Source: Streptomyces sp. JH34
Lineage (GTDB): Bacteria > Actinomycetota > Actinomycetes > Streptomycetales > Streptomycetaceae
Direction of reading: 5' to 3'
NCBI RefSeq assembly: GCF_029428875.1
Contig: NZ_JAJSOO010000001.1
Span: 3,968,001-4,032,000 of the forward strand
DNA length: 64,000 bases
In this document: positions 23,923 to 35,426 of the stretch, one piece after another
How positions within the stretch are numbered: position 1 is the stretch's first letter
How the letters are laid out: each line of letters begins with the position of its first letter
Made by a program: the position numbers and the translations under genes
Notes under the pieces: model-generated
What the model was told of the DNA's origin: nothing
Databases searched by the model: none
What the model saw: the letters and a program-made list of their open reading frames with translations, nothing else

Positions 23923-25068
23923 ATGACGAGCATCGGTGGTGCCGAGATGGTCGACTGGAATCTCGCGGTCGCGACCGCGACCCGGTTCGTGCGGCCGGGT
24001 CCCGAGATCAGCCGTGAGGAGGCCCGTGCCGTCGTCGCGGAACTCCGGCGGCATGCCAAGGCATCCGAGGAGCACGTCCGTTCGTTCACCCGAATGATCC
24101 CGGACGGGCACGAACCCGAGGACACCCCGGTCCTGGTCGTCGACCGGGCCGGCTGGATCAGGGCCAACGTCGCGGGCTTCCGTGAACTGCTGGGCCCCCT
24201 GCTCGGGAAGATGCAGGACCGCCGCGGCAGCGGCCCCGGAAACGCCGTGCTGGGCGCGGTCGGCGGCAAGGTGACCGGCGTCGAACTGGGCATGCTGCTG
24301 TCGTTCCTGGCGTCCAGGGTCCTCGGACAGTACGAGACCTTCGCCCCCGCCACCCGTGAGCTGCCCGCGTCCTCGAAGGGAGGGGGCAGGCTGCTGCTGG
24401 TCGCCCCCAACATCGTCCACGTCGAGCGGGAACTCGAGGTCGACCCGCACGACTTCAGGCTCTGGGTGGCGCTCCACGAGGAGACGCACCGCACCCAGTT
24501 CACCGGGGTTCCCTGGCTCCGCGACCATCTGCGGGGCGAAATCCAGTCGTTCCTCGACGAGACCGACGTCGACCCGATGACCGTGCTCGAACGCCTCCGC
24601 GAGGCGGCGCAGGCCTTCTCGGGCGGCAGTCGTCCCGAGGGTGAACGGGGTGAGGAGGGCGACGACGGGGGGCGCAGCCTCGTCGAGATCGTCCAGACGC
24701 CCGCCCAGCGCGAGATCCTGGGCCGGCTCACCGCCGTGATGTCCCTGCTCGAAGGGCACGCCGATTTCGTGATGGACGGTGTGGGCCCCGACGTGGTGGC
24801 CTCCGTCGCCGAGATCCGGGAGAAGTTCCAGCGGCGCAGGGCGCGCGGCGCGAGCCGGCTGGACCTGGCGCTGCGCAGGCTCCTGGGGCTCGACGCCAAG
24901 CTGCGGCAGTACCGCGACGGCGAGAAGTTCGTCCGGGCCGTGGTGGACGAGGTGGGTATGGACGGTTTCAACCGGGTGTGGACCTCCCCCAACACCCTTC
25001 CCACCAAGGCTGAGATCGCCGCACCGGCGGACTGGGTGGCGCGGGTGCACCGTAAGTCGGATTCGTGA
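23923..25068 (+). CDS. Zinc-dependent metalloprotease-like protein (DUF2342)
   Basis: This 381-residue actinobacterial protein has a zincin motif, HEETH, at residues 185-189 in WVALHEETHRTQFTGVPWL; a later Glu-rich helix (LLEGHADFVMDGVG) probably gives the third ligand. The family is also annotated as F420-biosynthesis-associated, on genome context only. It has no signal peptide, so it acts in the cytosol. It sits in the ppa-dacB-tilS-hpt-ftsH neighbourhood conserved across actinobacteria. Substrate unknown. Confidence 0.88.
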   Translation: MTSIGGAEMVDWNLAVATATRFVRPGPEISREEARAVVAELRRHAKASEEHVRSFTRMIPDGHEPEDTPVLVVDRAGWIRANVAGFRELLGPLLGKMQDRRGSGPGNAVLGAVGGKVTGVELGMLLSFLASRVLGQYETFAPATRELPASSKGGGRLLLVAPNIVHVERELEVDPHDFRLWVALHEETHRTQFTGVPWLRDHLRGEIQSFLDETDVDPMTVLERLREAAQAFSGGSRPEGERGEEGDDGGRSLVEIVQTPAQREILGRLTAVMSLLEGHADFVMDGVGPDVVASVAEIREKFQRRRARGASRLDLALRRLLGLDAKLRQYRDGEKFVRAVVDEVGMDGFNRVWTSPNTLPTKAEIAAPADWVARVHRKSDS

Positions 25069-25256
25069 TCCTGGCCGGTCCGGTGGCAGAGGATTGCCCC
25101 GCCAATCACCCATCCGAGGGACCGTAGGGGCATGGGAAGGCGTGCAATGCTCGATGGACGGCTTGGCTCTGTCACCATCGACGCACTCTGAGTGATGGGA
25201 CTCCGTCCCATCCGCTCGGAGGCACCCCCCAAAACTTCACCCGAAGGGCACCGGAC

Positions 25257-26330
25257 ATGGGTCCCCATCCTGCGGTCGCGGCGATACGCCTGGCGGTCCG
25301 CCGCGTACTCCACGACGTCGTCACCGAACACAACCGTCACACCGAACAGGCGGGACACGCCGCGTTCGCCGAAGCCGGCGCGGGCGCCCGGCGGTCCGCG
25401 CTCCCCGAGCGGCCGGACACCCCGCTGGTGCTCGTCGCCTGCTCCGGGGGCGCCGACTCCATGGCTCTCGCCTCCGCCCTCGCCTTCGAGTCGCGCAAGC
25501 TGCCCGTCCGCGCCGGCGGCATCACCGTCGACCACAACCTCCAGCCCGGCTCCGGACTCCGTGCCGACGAGGTCGTGGCGCGCCTCGCCGAGATGCGACT
25601 CGACCCGGTCGAGGCCGTCGCTGTACGGGTCGGCCGCGACGGCGGGCCCGAGGCCGCCGCCCGTGACGCCCGCTACGCGGCCCTGGACGACGCGGCGGAG
25701 CGCCACGGCGCCGCCGCCGTGCTCCTCGGTCACACCCGCGACGACCAGGCCGAGACGGTTCTGCTGGGCCTCGCACGCGGCTCCGGCATCCGCTCGCTCT
25801 CCGGGATGGCAGCCGCCTCAGGCCCCGCCGGCCGCTACCGCCGCCCGTTGCTCCAGCTCGACCGGCAGACCGCCCGCAAGGCCTGTCTGGTCCAGTCGAT
25901 CCCCGTCTGGGACGACCCCCACAACATCGATCCCGCCTACACCCGCTCCCGGCTCCGCCACGAAGGCCTGCCCGCCCTGGAGAAGGCCCTCGGTAAAGGC
26001 GTGGTGGAGGCACTCGCCCGTACGGCCCAGCTCTCCCGCGACGACGCCGACGCCCTCGACACCTGGGCCGCCGAGGCCGCCCGCTCGGTCCTGGACGACG
26101 CCGGGCACCTGGAATGCGTCAAGCTCTCCGTGCTGCCGCCCGCGGTTCGCCGCCGGGTGCTGCGCCGGGCCGTGATCGACGCCGGGTCCCCCGCGGGTTC
26201 GCTCTTCGCCCGCCACATCGAGGAAGTCGACCGGCTCATCACCGGCTGGCGGGGCCAGGGGGCCATCAACCTGCCCGGCCGCGTCGAGGTCCGGCGGCAG
26301 GGTGGCAGACTGGTGATTCGGCAGAGCTGA
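25257..26330 (+). CDS. tilS: tRNA(Ile)-lysidine synthetase
   Basis: This 357-residue N-type ATP pyrophosphatase has the PP-loop SGGADS at residues 63-68 and the conserved GHTRDDQAETVLLGLARGSG. A second part includes WDDPHNIDPAYTRSRLRHE. It changes C34 of the AUA-reading tRNA-Ile to lysidine. It is shorter than the E. coli enzyme because the C-terminal domain is missing, which is normal for actinobacteria. The ATG at 25257 follows a 188-base gap in which I see no gene. hpt follows 83 bases later. Confidence 0.94.
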   Translation: MGPHPAVAAIRLAVRRVLHDVVTEHNRHTEQAGHAAFAEAGAGARRSALPERPDTPLVLVACSGGADSMALASALAFESRKLPVRAGGITVDHNLQPGSGLRADEVVARLAEMRLDPVEAVAVRVGRDGGPEAAARDARYAALDDAAERHGAAAVLLGHTRDDQAETVLLGLARGSGIRSLSGMAAASGPAGRYRRPLLQLDRQTARKACLVQSIPVWDDPHNIDPAYTRSRLRHEGLPALEKALGKGVVEALARTAQLSRDDADALDTWAAEAARSVLDDAGHLECVKLSVLPPAVRRRVLRRAVIDAGSPAGSLFARHIEEVDRLITGWRGQGAINLPGRVEVRRQGGRLVIRQS

Positions 26331-26413
26331 AGCGCAAGCGGCTGACATGCAGGCGAAACGCCGGTCCGGCCCGGGGAAGAGTCCGGTCCGGCAGGGCAGA
26401 GAAAGAGACGCGG

Positions 26414-26968
26414 GTGAACGAGAAGGACATGGGCACCGACCTTCAGTCGGTGCTCCTCACCAAGGAAGAGATCGACGCGAAGCTCGCCGAGCTCGCAGCG
26501 AAGATCGACGCGGAGTACGCGGGCAAGGACCTGCTCATCGTCGGCGTGCTCAAGGGCGCGGTGATGGTCATGGCGGACCTGGCCCGGGCCCTGTCCACCC
26601 CCGTCACCATGGACTGGATGGCCGTCTCGTCGTACGGCGCAGGCACCCAGTCCTCGGGCGTCGTCCGGATCCTCAAGGACCTCGACACCGACATCAAGGG
26701 CAAGCACGTCCTGATCGTCGAGGACATCATCGACTCCGGTCTGACGCTGTCCTGGCTGCTGACCAACCTGGGCTCGCGTGAACCCGCGAGCCTGGAGGTC
26801 TGCACGCTGCTCCGCAAGCCGGACGCGGCGAAGGTCGCGATCGACGTGAAGTGGGTCGGCTTCGACATCCCCAACGAATTCGTCGTCGGCTACGGACTCG
26901 ACTACGCCGAGAAGTACCGCAACCTCCCCTTCGTCGGTACGCTCGCGCCTCACGTCTACGGCGGTTGA
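26414..26968 (+). CDS. hpt: Hypoxanthine phosphoribosyltransferase
   Basis: This is 184 residues from the GTG at 26414 (an ATG at 26429 is possible). The PRPP-binding motif is VLIVEDIIDSGLTLSW, and the N-terminal loop is LLIVGVLKGAVMVMADLAR. KWVGFDIPNEFVVGYGLDYAEKYRNLP forms the end of the active site. It salvages hypoxanthine and guanine to IMP and GMP. The tilS-hpt-ftsH order is a long-conserved bacterial cluster. Confidence 0.95.
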   Translation: MNEKDMGTDLQSVLLTKEEIDAKLAELAAKIDAEYAGKDLLIVGVLKGAVMVMADLARALSTPVTMDWMAVSSYGAGTQSSGVVRILKDLDTDIKGKHVLIVEDIIDSGLTLSWLLTNLGSREPASLEVCTLLRKPDAAKVAIDVKWVGFDIPNEFVVGYGLDYAEKYRNLPFVGTLAPHVYGG

Positions 26969-27177
26969 GGTAACAGCCCCGGCAGGACCGGCCGAACCCG
27001 GCCGGACTCCCGGGAACCCTCGTGGTGTTCCCGCCGTTGGAGCCTTCGAGGGCGGGTTTGCCAGACGTCCCCTGCGGTCACGGGTGACAATGCTGGGGTA
27101 CCGTCCGAAGCACAGTCTTTTCTCACAGCAGCATTTACCTACGGGCAGGAGGGACGGGGCGACTTCGCTCCGTATGG

Positions 27178-29226
<2,049 letters not shown>

Positions 29227-29284
29227 CCCCTGCCCGACCCGGTGTGGCCCCTGTCACGGGGGCTCCACCAGGCCCGGAATGGAT

Positions 29285-29326
29285 GCCGCGCCCCCCAGGT
29301 TCTAGCCTGTGGGGGCGCGGCTTTTT
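29285..29326 (+). terminator. Intrinsic terminator after ftsH
   Basis: A GC-rich stem (arms about 29285-29299 and 29306-29321, small bulge) around a TTCTAG loop is followed by CTTTTTC. It lies 58 bases after the ftsH stop and before folE, so folE may have its own promoter in 29327-29400. Confidence 0.8.
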
Positions 29327-29410
29327 CGTATGCCTGCGCTGTGCCTGCCGTAATTCCGTGAGGGCCGGGCGGGTCCGCGCATGTGACTGCACAGAGGAAC
29401 GAGGCACAGA

Positions 29411-30016
29411 ATGACCGACCCGGTGACGCTCGACGGGCAGGCTTCGATCGGCGTTTTCGACGAGAAGCGGGCCGAGTCCGCCGTTCGGGAACTCCTCATC
29501 GCCGTCGGTGAGGACCCCGACCGCGAGGGCCTGCGCGAGACGCCGGGCCGAGTGGCACGTGCGTACAAGGAGATATTCGCGGGCCTCCACCAGGAGCCCG
29601 AGGACGTCCTGACGACGACGTTCGACCTCGGTCACGACGAGATGGTGCTGGTCAAGGACATCGAGGTGTTCAGTACGTGTGAGCACCACCTGGTCCCGTT
29701 CCGCGGGGTCGCGCACGTGGGCTACATCCCGGCGACCAGCGGCAAGATCACCGGCCTCTCGAAGCTTGCGCGGCTGGTCGACGTCTATGCCAGGCGGCCG
29801 CAGGTCCAGGAGCGGCTCACCACGCAGATCGCCGAGTCCCTGATGGCGATCCTGGAGCCGCGCGGGGTCATCGTGGTCGTCGAGTGCGAGCACATGTGCA
29901 TGTCCATGAGGGGCATCCGCAAGCCCGGAGCGAAGACGCTCACGTCCGCGGTCCGCGGGCAGCTACGTGATTCGGCCACGCGTGCGGAGGCCATGAGCCT
30001 CATCATGGCGCGCTGA
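29411..30016 (+). CDS. folE: GTP cyclohydrolase I
   Basis: This 201-residue enzyme makes 7,8-dihydroneopterin triphosphate from GTP, the first step of folate synthesis. The entry motif EDPDREGLRETPGRVA and the zinc residues in STCEHHLVPFRG and VECEHMCMSMRGIRKPGA are intact. The ATG at 29411 follows GAGGAACGAGG. The other folate genes lie just beyond on the opposite strand and converge on this one. Confidence 0.96.
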   Translation: MTDPVTLDGQASIGVFDEKRAESAVRELLIAVGEDPDREGLRETPGRVARAYKEIFAGLHQEPEDVLTTTFDLGHDEMVLVKDIEVFSTCEHHLVPFRGVAHVGYIPATSGKITGLSKLARLVDVYARRPQVQERLTTQIAESLMAILEPRGVIVVVECEHMCMSMRGIRKPGAKTLTSAVRGQLRDSATRAEAMSLIMAR

Positions 30017-30139
30017 CCTGGCGGGACCGGACAGCCGGGGCCTCTGGCGCCCGAGCGGTCCGGGCCCGGTGGCGGCAGCGCCGCGTTCGTGTGGCGGGCG
30101 CGTCGGTGGATCTCATGGGCCGGCCGCTCGGATTGCCTC

Positions 30140-30625
30140 TCAGGCGGCCTGTGCCGTGTTCCGCTCGTCGTCCCCGTCGTCCGGAAGCTTGCAGACCCGC
30201 TCGAGGAAGACGGCGGCGGCCACGACCGCGACGCCGGCCAGGACGGCGCTGCCCGCGTAGATGGCCTGATCCCTGCGGGGCGGGACATCCAGGAGGCTGA
30301 GCAGGAAGACACAGGTGCCGCCGTACATCCCGGCGACCAGCGCGGCGACCAGTGCGCTGGCCTGGCCGAAGACCACTGCGCGCGCGGCCATCATCGGCTC
30401 CACGCCCTTCGCCCCGGGGCGCCGCTCCCGCTGGGCGCGCAGCCGCGCCCGGACGGACAGCGCCGTCGCGAGCAGGACGACGGCGATCACGGCCAGCACG
30501 ATGGGTGCGGCGAGCGGCACGCTCGGCAGCGTCCCCAGAGCGTCCCAGAGGCGGGCCGCGCCCCAGGACAGGACGCCGGCTCCGGCGAAGAGTCCGGCCA
30601 GGAGGCCGAGCCGTAGTTGCTTCAC
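30140..30625 (-). CDS. DUF3180 membrane protein
   Basis: This 161-residue protein starts at GTG 30625 and has four predicted membrane helices (about residues 5-25, 38-58, 85-105 and 120-142). A basic loop after the second helix suggests it faces the cytosol. DUF3180 proteins are regularly found at the end of actinobacterial folK operons; their role is unknown. The gap after folK is 69 bases, so it is probably co-transcribed. I see no transporter signature. Confidence 0.85.
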   Translation of the reverse strand: MKQLRLGLLAGLFAGAGVLSWGAARLWDALGTLPSVPLAAPIVLAVIAVVLLATALSVRARLRAQRERRPGAKGVEPMMAARAVVFGQASALVAALVAGMYGGTCVFLLSLLDVPPRRDQAIYAGSAVLAGVAVVAAAVFLERVCKLPDDGDDERNTAQAA

Positions 30626-30694
30626 CGAGAGTGCCGCCCTTCGTCGCCGTTGCCCGTGTCGCCGCCCGCGGGCGGTCGTCCTTGAGCCTAACGA

Positions 30695-31306
30695 CTACTC
30701 GGGGAGACGGAGTTCCAGGTCGGGCCGGGGAAGCACCCCGTCGCGGCCGACAGCGGCCAGCAGGTCGGCGACCGGGCCGACGCCGGGCAGCAGGGCGTCC
30801 GGGTCCACGTCGTGCCAGGGTGCGAGCACGAAGGCGCGCTCGCGGGCGCGCGGGTGCGGAAGGGTCAGCAGCGGGTCGTCGGAGACCACGTCGGCGTACG
30901 ACACGATGTCGACGTCGATCGTGCGCGGTCCCCAGCGCTCCTCGCGGACCCGGTCGAAGGCCTCCTCGATGGCCTGGCCGCGCTCCAGCAGGGACGAGGG
31001 GGGCAGGGTCGTCTTCACGACGACCACCGCGTTGAAGTACGAGGGCTGGGAGCCGGGGTCGACGCCCCAGGGCTCCGTCTCGTAGACCGGGGAGACCGCT
31101 TTGACCCGGAGGCCGGGGGTGTCCTCCAGGGCGTCGACGGCCCCCTGGATCGTCTCGAGGCGGTTGCCCAGGTTGGAGCCGAGGGAGATCACGGCCCGTT
31201 TGGGGTTGGAGAGGGTGACGTCCGCCGCGTCGACCTGCTCGACCACGGCTGCGGGAACCGGCTGTACGGTCGGGTCGCTCTGCCCCTCGGTGGAAAATGC
31301 AGTCAT
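30695..31306 (-). CDS. folK: 2-amino-4-hydroxy-6-hydroxymethyldihydropteridine diphosphokinase
   Basis: This is 203 residues from the ATG at 31306, which overlaps the folB stop (ATGA). HPPK features are SLGSNLGNRLETIQGAVDAL, YFNAVV and the signature RWGPRTIDVDIVSY. It transfers pyrophosphate from ATP to the pterin before FolP acts. About 40 N-terminal residues precede the enzyme core and are poorly conserved, typical of Streptomyces FolK. Confidence 0.95.
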   Translation of the reverse strand: MTAFSTEGQSDPTVQPVPAAVVEQVDAADVTLSNPKRAVISLGSNLGNRLETIQGAVDALEDTPGLRVKAVSPVYETEPWGVDPGSQPSYFNAVVVVKTTLPPSSLLERGQAIEEAFDRVREERWGPRTIDVDIVSYADVVSDDPLLTLPHPRARERAFVLAPWHDVDPDALLPGVGPVADLLAAVGRDGVLPRPDLELRLPE

Positions 31307-31662
31307 GCTCGGCTCCGGATGATGGTGATGGTCACGTCGTCGAACGGGACGGTGATGGGGGCGTCCGGCTTGTGGACGACGACCTCGATCTCCTGGACCC
31401 CTTCGTGCTTGAGGCACTGCTGCGCGATGCGTTCCGCGAGCGTCTCGATCAGATCGACCGGCTCACCCTTGATGACGTCGACGACCTCTTCCGCGACCAC
31501 GCCGTAGTGAACGGTCTTCGACAGGTCGTCGGCGGCTGCCGCGGGGCGGGTGTCGAGACCGAGCACCAGGTCGACGATGAAGGTCTGGCCCTCTTCCCGT
31601 TCCCTGGGGAAGACACCGTGGTGCCCACGGGCCTTGAGGCCGCGCAGCGCGACACGATCCAC
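31303..31662 (-). CDS. folB: Dihydroneopterin aldolase
   Basis: This 119-residue enzyme starts at GTG 31662, eight bases after GCAGGAG. The family pattern is VALRGLKARGHHGVFPRER near the start, TVHYGVVAEEV in the middle, and LIETLAERIAQ carrying the active-site helix. It splits dihydroneopterin to 6-hydroxymethyl-dihydropterin. It is coupled to folK by a four-base overlap, while the upstream NTF2-like gene ends 194 bases away. Confidence 0.95.
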   Translation of the reverse strand: MDRVALRGLKARGHHGVFPREREEGQTFIVDLVLGLDTRPAAAADDLSKTVHYGVVAEEVVDVIKGEPVDLIETLAERIAQQCLKHEGVQEIEVVVHKPDAPITVPFDDVTITIIRSRA

Positions 31663-31856
31663 GCGAATCACTCCTGCTGTTCGTCGTCTCCTGAGGCACC
31701 CGGCCGCGTGCGGGCGGTGAGGGTGCCGTCTTTCGAATCTACCCGCGAGCACCGACAGCACCCGCCCGCGGGGGCGAGGACCGGCCCGGCAGGGGGTTGG
31801 AAGCCGCGTATACCCCGTGACCGGGGAGCCCAATCCCCGCGATCCGTCCCGTCCGC

Positions 31857-32339
31857 TCAGACGGTCGGTTCCTCGTCCTCGTCCTCACCGGTTTCCGCCA
31901 GGACGGGTGATCCGTGGTGGGACCAGAGTTTCCAGCCGTCCGGTGTGCGCCGGAACACGTTGGTGGCGACGACCAGCTGGCCCACGAGCGGCCCCAGGGA
32001 GCTGCCCTCTTCCGCGGGACCCCCGCTGAGGATGTTCTCGGTACAGGTCACCAGGGCGGTGTCCCCGGTCATCGAGACCCCGACATCGGTCAGGAAGAAC
32101 TGGATGTACTCGGTGTTCGCCATGATCAGCGCGTAGCTCCGCAGCACCTCGCCGCGGCCCGTGAGCACGGGCCAGCCCGGGTGGACGCAGGAGACGGTGA
32201 GGTCCTCGCCGGGCAGCCACAGGCCCGAGAGCCCGTCGAGGTCGCCGCGCTCCATCGCCTCGTAGAAGGCGGTGTTCGCCTGCTCGACCGCGGCGATGTC
32301 CGCCGCCGCCTCCTCGTGCTCGTCGCGCGCGGCGCTCAT
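31857..32339 (-). CDS. NTF2/SnoaL-like protein of the folate operon
   Basis: This 160-residue protein has the cone-shaped NTF2 fold: ANTAFYEAMERGDLDGLSGLW, then VHPGWPVLTGRGEVLRSYALI, then a series of strands ending in GWKLWSHHGSPV. The family includes enzymes and binding proteins, and no catalytic residues can be assigned. Its ATG overlaps the folP stop by four bases, so it is translated with FolP. The same gene recurs in actinobacterial folate operons, which suggests a pterin- or pABA-linked role. That is inference only. Confidence 0.85.
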   Translation of the reverse strand: MSAARDEHEEAAADIAAVEQANTAFYEAMERGDLDGLSGLWLPGEDLTVSCVHPGWPVLTGRGEVLRSYALIMANTEYIQFFLTDVGVSMTGDTALVTCTENILSGGPAEEGSSLGPLVGQLVVATNVFRRTPDGWKLWSHHGSPVLAETGEDEDEEPTV

Positions 32340-33196
32340 GCGGCTCCCTCGACGGCCCGGGCGACCCGGACCGCGTCCGCCGTCGGCCGTACCGCGTGCA
32401 CCCGGACCGCCCAGGCGCCGGCGGCGGCGGAGAGGGCGGAGACCGCGGCCGTCGCGGCGTCCCGCTCACGGGCCGGCGGGGGTGCCGCGCCCTCGGCGGC
32501 CAGGACGTGGCCGAGGAACCTCTTGCGGGAGGCGGCGACGAGCAGGGGCCTGCCCAGATCGCGCAGCCGGTCGAGGTGGGCGACGAGCGCGAGGTCCTGA
32601 GAGGCGTCCTTGGCGAAGCCGAGCCCGGGATCGATCACCAGCCGCTCGGGGGCGACCCCGCCCTCGATCACCGCCTCCATGCGTGCGCGGAGTTCGGCGA
32701 CGACCTCTCCGACGACGTCGCCGTAGACCGCCCGGCTGTTCATCGACTCGCTGAAACCGCGCCAGTGCATGACGACGAACGGCACTGCGGCGTCGGCGAC
32801 GACCGGGATCATGCCCGGGTCGGCGAGGCCGCCGCTCACGTCGTTGACCAGGGCCGCACCGGCGGCGACGGACTGTTCGGCGACGACGGCGCGCATGGTG
32901 TCCACGGAGACGGTGACGCCCTCGGAGGCCAGCCCCCGCACGACGGGGATCACGCGTCGCAGTTCCTCGGTCTCGTCCACCCTGCTCGCGCCCGGGCGGG
33001 TCGACTCGCCGCCGACATCGATCAGGTCCGCACCTTCGGCCACCAGTTCGAGGCCGTGCTTGATCGCTGCCGTGGTGTCGAACCAGTGACCTCCGTCGGA
33101 GAAGGAGTCGGGCGTCACATTGACGACTCCCATGACCGCGCAGCGGTCCCATTCCGGCAGACCCCTCACCGTGCCCCGCCCTCGCAACGTACTCAT
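32336..33196 (-). CDS. folP: Dihydropteroate synthase
   Basis: This 286-residue TIM-barrel enzyme joins pterin pyrophosphate and pABA and is the sulfonamide target. The signatures are VMGVVNVTPDSFSDGG, IDVGGESTRPGA, LVNDVSGG and VIDPGLGFAKD. It is the first gene of the minus-strand folate operon (folP, NTF2-like, folB, folK, DUF3180). The start at 33196 is the first Met. The 176-base gap upstream, towards the transporter ATPase gene, shows nothing notable. Confidence 0.95.
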   Translation of the reverse strand: MSTLRGRGTVRGLPEWDRCAVMGVVNVTPDSFSDGGHWFDTTAAIKHGLELVAEGADLIDVGGESTRPGASRVDETEELRRVIPVVRGLASEGVTVSVDTMRAVVAEQSVAAGAALVNDVSGGLADPGMIPVVADAAVPFVVMHWRGFSESMNSRAVYGDVVGEVVAELRARMEAVIEGGVAPERLVIDPGLGFAKDASQDLALVAHLDRLRDLGRPLLVAASRKRFLGHVLAAEGAAPPPARERDAATAAVSALSAAAGAWAVRVHAVRPTADAVRVARAVEGAA

Positions 33197-33372
33197 GCGA
33201 CCAGCCTAGGCCCGGTGAGGGGGAGGTCGGGCCGCCCCGCGTGGTGACCGTCAGCGGTCGCGGCGACGGGCCGGCCGGGCACCACGCCCGCGGGCGGACC
33301 CCGTAGGGCCGCCGGAGCCCCCGGGATCCGCTCGCGTCCGTTCGGCCGGATGGCGGTGCCGGCGGACCACGA

Positions 33373-34563
33373 TCAGCGGGAGGCGACGCCCGCGACGGTC
33401 TCCACGGCGACGTCGGCACGCGGCACGTCCTGCGCGTCCGCGTCGATCGAGCGGCGCAGTGCCTCGTGGAGGCGGGCCGGGGTGAGTACGCCCAGGAACC
33501 GGCCCGCGCCCTCCTCGTCGATGACGGCGATCCAGCCCGCGTCGTGCTGCAGCATCGTGGCGAAGGCCTGCTTGAGCGGCGCGCCGAGCGGGAGCCAGGC
33601 CTCCATGCGCCGGGCGTGCTCACGGACCGTGCCCCCGGCCGACGTCCCGTCGCCCGTCCTTCCGTCGCCCGCCGGGATCCAGCCGTGCAGGTTGTCCTGG
33701 CCGTCCAGGACGACCGCCCAGCGTGCGCCGTCGGCCCTGAGCCGTGCGGTCGCCTTCGCCAGCGGGTCGTCGAGATGGACGACCGGCGGCTGGTCCAGGT
33801 CGCTCTCCTCGATGGGCGTGACCGAGAGCCGCTTCAGCCCGCGGTCCGCCCCGACGAAGTCGGCGACGTACGGCGTCGCGGGAGCCCCGAGCACCGTGGC
33901 CGGGGTGTCGAACTGCTCGATGCGTCCATGCCCGTACACGGCGATCCGGTCGCCGAGACGTACGGCCTCCTCGATGTCATGGGTGACGAAGAGGACGGTC
34001 TTGCGGACCTGCGCCTGCAGTTTCAGGAATTCGTTCTGCAGCCTTTCCCGTACGACCGGATCGACCGCGCCGAAAGGCTCGTCCATCAGCAGCACCGGCG
34101 GGTCGGCTGCCAGGGCCCGTGCCACACCCACGCGCTGGCGCTGACCGCCGGAAAGCTGCTCGGGATAGCGGCCGCCATATACGGAAGGATCGAGTCCGAC
34201 CAGATCGAGCAGTTCGGCCGCACGCTTCCTGCCCTTTTCCCTTCCCCAGCCCAGGAGATGGGGGACGGTCGCCGTGTTCTCCAGGACCGTCTTGTGCGGG
34301 AAGAGACCCACCTGCTGGATCACATAGCCGATACGGCGGCGGAGCCGGACGGGGTCGATGGCCGATATGTCGTCCCCGTCGAGAAATATCCTGCCGTCGG
34401 TCGGTTCGGTCAGACGGTTCACCATTTTCATGGTGGTCGTCTTGCCGCAGCCGGAAGGCCCGACGAGCGTGACCAGTTCACCCTCGGCGACCTCGAAGGA
34501 AAGGTCGTCGACGGCGGTGGTGCCGTCCTCGTACCGCTTGGTGACGTGCTCGAAACGGATCAT
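33373..34563 (-). CDS. Glycine betaine/choline-type ABC transporter ATP-binding protein with CBS domains
   Basis: This is 396 residues from the ATG at 34563 (GGGGA upstream). The Walker A is GPSGCGKTT, the Q-loop is YVIQQVGLFPHKT, the signature is LSGGQRQRVG, and the Walker B is VLLMDEPFGAVD. After about residue 245 come two CBS-type repeats, which in OpuA-like importers sense ionic strength or nucleotides. It is transcribed away from the two permeases and the binding protein, so the importer is split over two divergent transcripts with a 140-base shared promoter gap. Confidence 0.92.
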   Translation of the reverse strand: MIRFEHVTKRYEDGTTAVDDLSFEVAEGELVTLVGPSGCGKTTTMKMVNRLTEPTDGRIFLDGDDISAIDPVRLRRRIGYVIQQVGLFPHKTVLENTATVPHLLGWGREKGRKRAAELLDLVGLDPSVYGGRYPEQLSGGQRQRVGVARALAADPPVLLMDEPFGAVDPVVRERLQNEFLKLQAQVRKTVLFVTHDIEEAVRLGDRIAVYGHGRIEQFDTPATVLGAPATPYVADFVGADRGLKRLSVTPIEESDLDQPPVVHLDDPLAKATARLRADGARWAVVLDGQDNLHGWIPAGDGRTGDGTSAGGTVREHARRMEAWLPLGAPLKQAFATMLQHDAGWIAVIDEEGAGRFLGVLTPARLHEALRRSIDADAQDVPRADVAVETVAGVASR

Positions 34564-34703
34564 GATTCCCCATTGTGACGCGGGTCCTGTGAAGGCCATG
34601 TTGCCGGAATACGACAGCCTCGGCGATTGTCGGTGGTCGGGGATAGGGTCTCCCAGGACCGGACCCGGGACGGCATCGCGACGGAAACAGGAGGTGGGGG
34701 CGG

Positions 34704-35423
34704 ATGGCCGGACAGAACTGCCTGGTGGCGAACGACTGGATCTGCGGGGAGTATCTGCGCTCCCGCAGCCATGAGTTGACCGAGGCGACCGTCCAGCACA
34801 TCTGGATCACGGCGGTTTCCGTACTGATAGGGCTCGCGGTGGCATTCCCGCTCGCGCTGCTCGCCCGCCGCGGCCGGCATTTCGCGGGTCCGGTGCTGGG
34901 CCTGACCACCGTGCTCTACACCGTGCCGTCCCTGGCGATGTTCTCACTGCTGCTGCCGCTCTTCGGGCTGTCCGCCGCGCTCGTGGTCACCGGCCTGGTG
35001 CTCTACTCGCTGACCATCCTCGTACGCAACATCCTGGCGGGCCTCGAAGCGGTTCCGCAGGAGGCCAGGGAGGCCGCGACGGGCATGGGGTACGGGCCGG
35101 TCCGCCTCCTCTGGGAGGTCGAACTCCCCCTCGCGCTGCCCGCGCTGATGGCCGGCCTTCGGATCGCCACCGTGTCGACGGTGGCGCTGACGACGGTCGG
35201 CTCCCTCGTCGGCAAGGGCGGGCTCGGCAATCTCATCGAGGACGCGCTGCCGAGCTTCTTCAAGGCCCAGGTGCTCACCGCGGCCGTGCTCTGCGTGCTG
35301 CTCGCGGTGGGGGCGGACCTGCTGCTGCTCGGGGTGCAACGCATGCTCACCCCCTGGACCCGCATACGGACGCCCGCAGGGGCGCCCGGCGGTCCGGGCA
35401 TCGCGAAGACGGAGGCCGGCTGA
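34704..35423 (+). CDS. Osmoprotectant ABC transporter permease (first of two)
   Basis: This 239-residue permease has five to six membrane helices. The ABC permease loop reads EAREAATGMGYGPVRLLWEVELPLALPA, with a typical OpuCB-like start (HELTEATVQHIWIT). A GG-rich sequence precedes the ATG. It imports quaternary amines such as glycine betaine together with the ATPase at 33373 and the other permease, which starts 4 bases after this stop. Confidence 0.9.
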   Translation: MAGQNCLVANDWICGEYLRSRSHELTEATVQHIWITAVSVLIGLAVAFPLALLARRGRHFAGPVLGLTTVLYTVPSLAMFSLLLPLFGLSAALVVTGLVLYSLTILVRNILAGLEAVPQEAREAATGMGYGPVRLLWEVELPLALPALMAGLRIATVSTVALTTVGSLVGKGGLGNLIEDALPSFFKAQVLTAAVLCVLLAVGADLLLLGVQRMLTPWTRIRTPAGAPGGPGIAKTEAG

Positions 35424-35426
35424 TCC

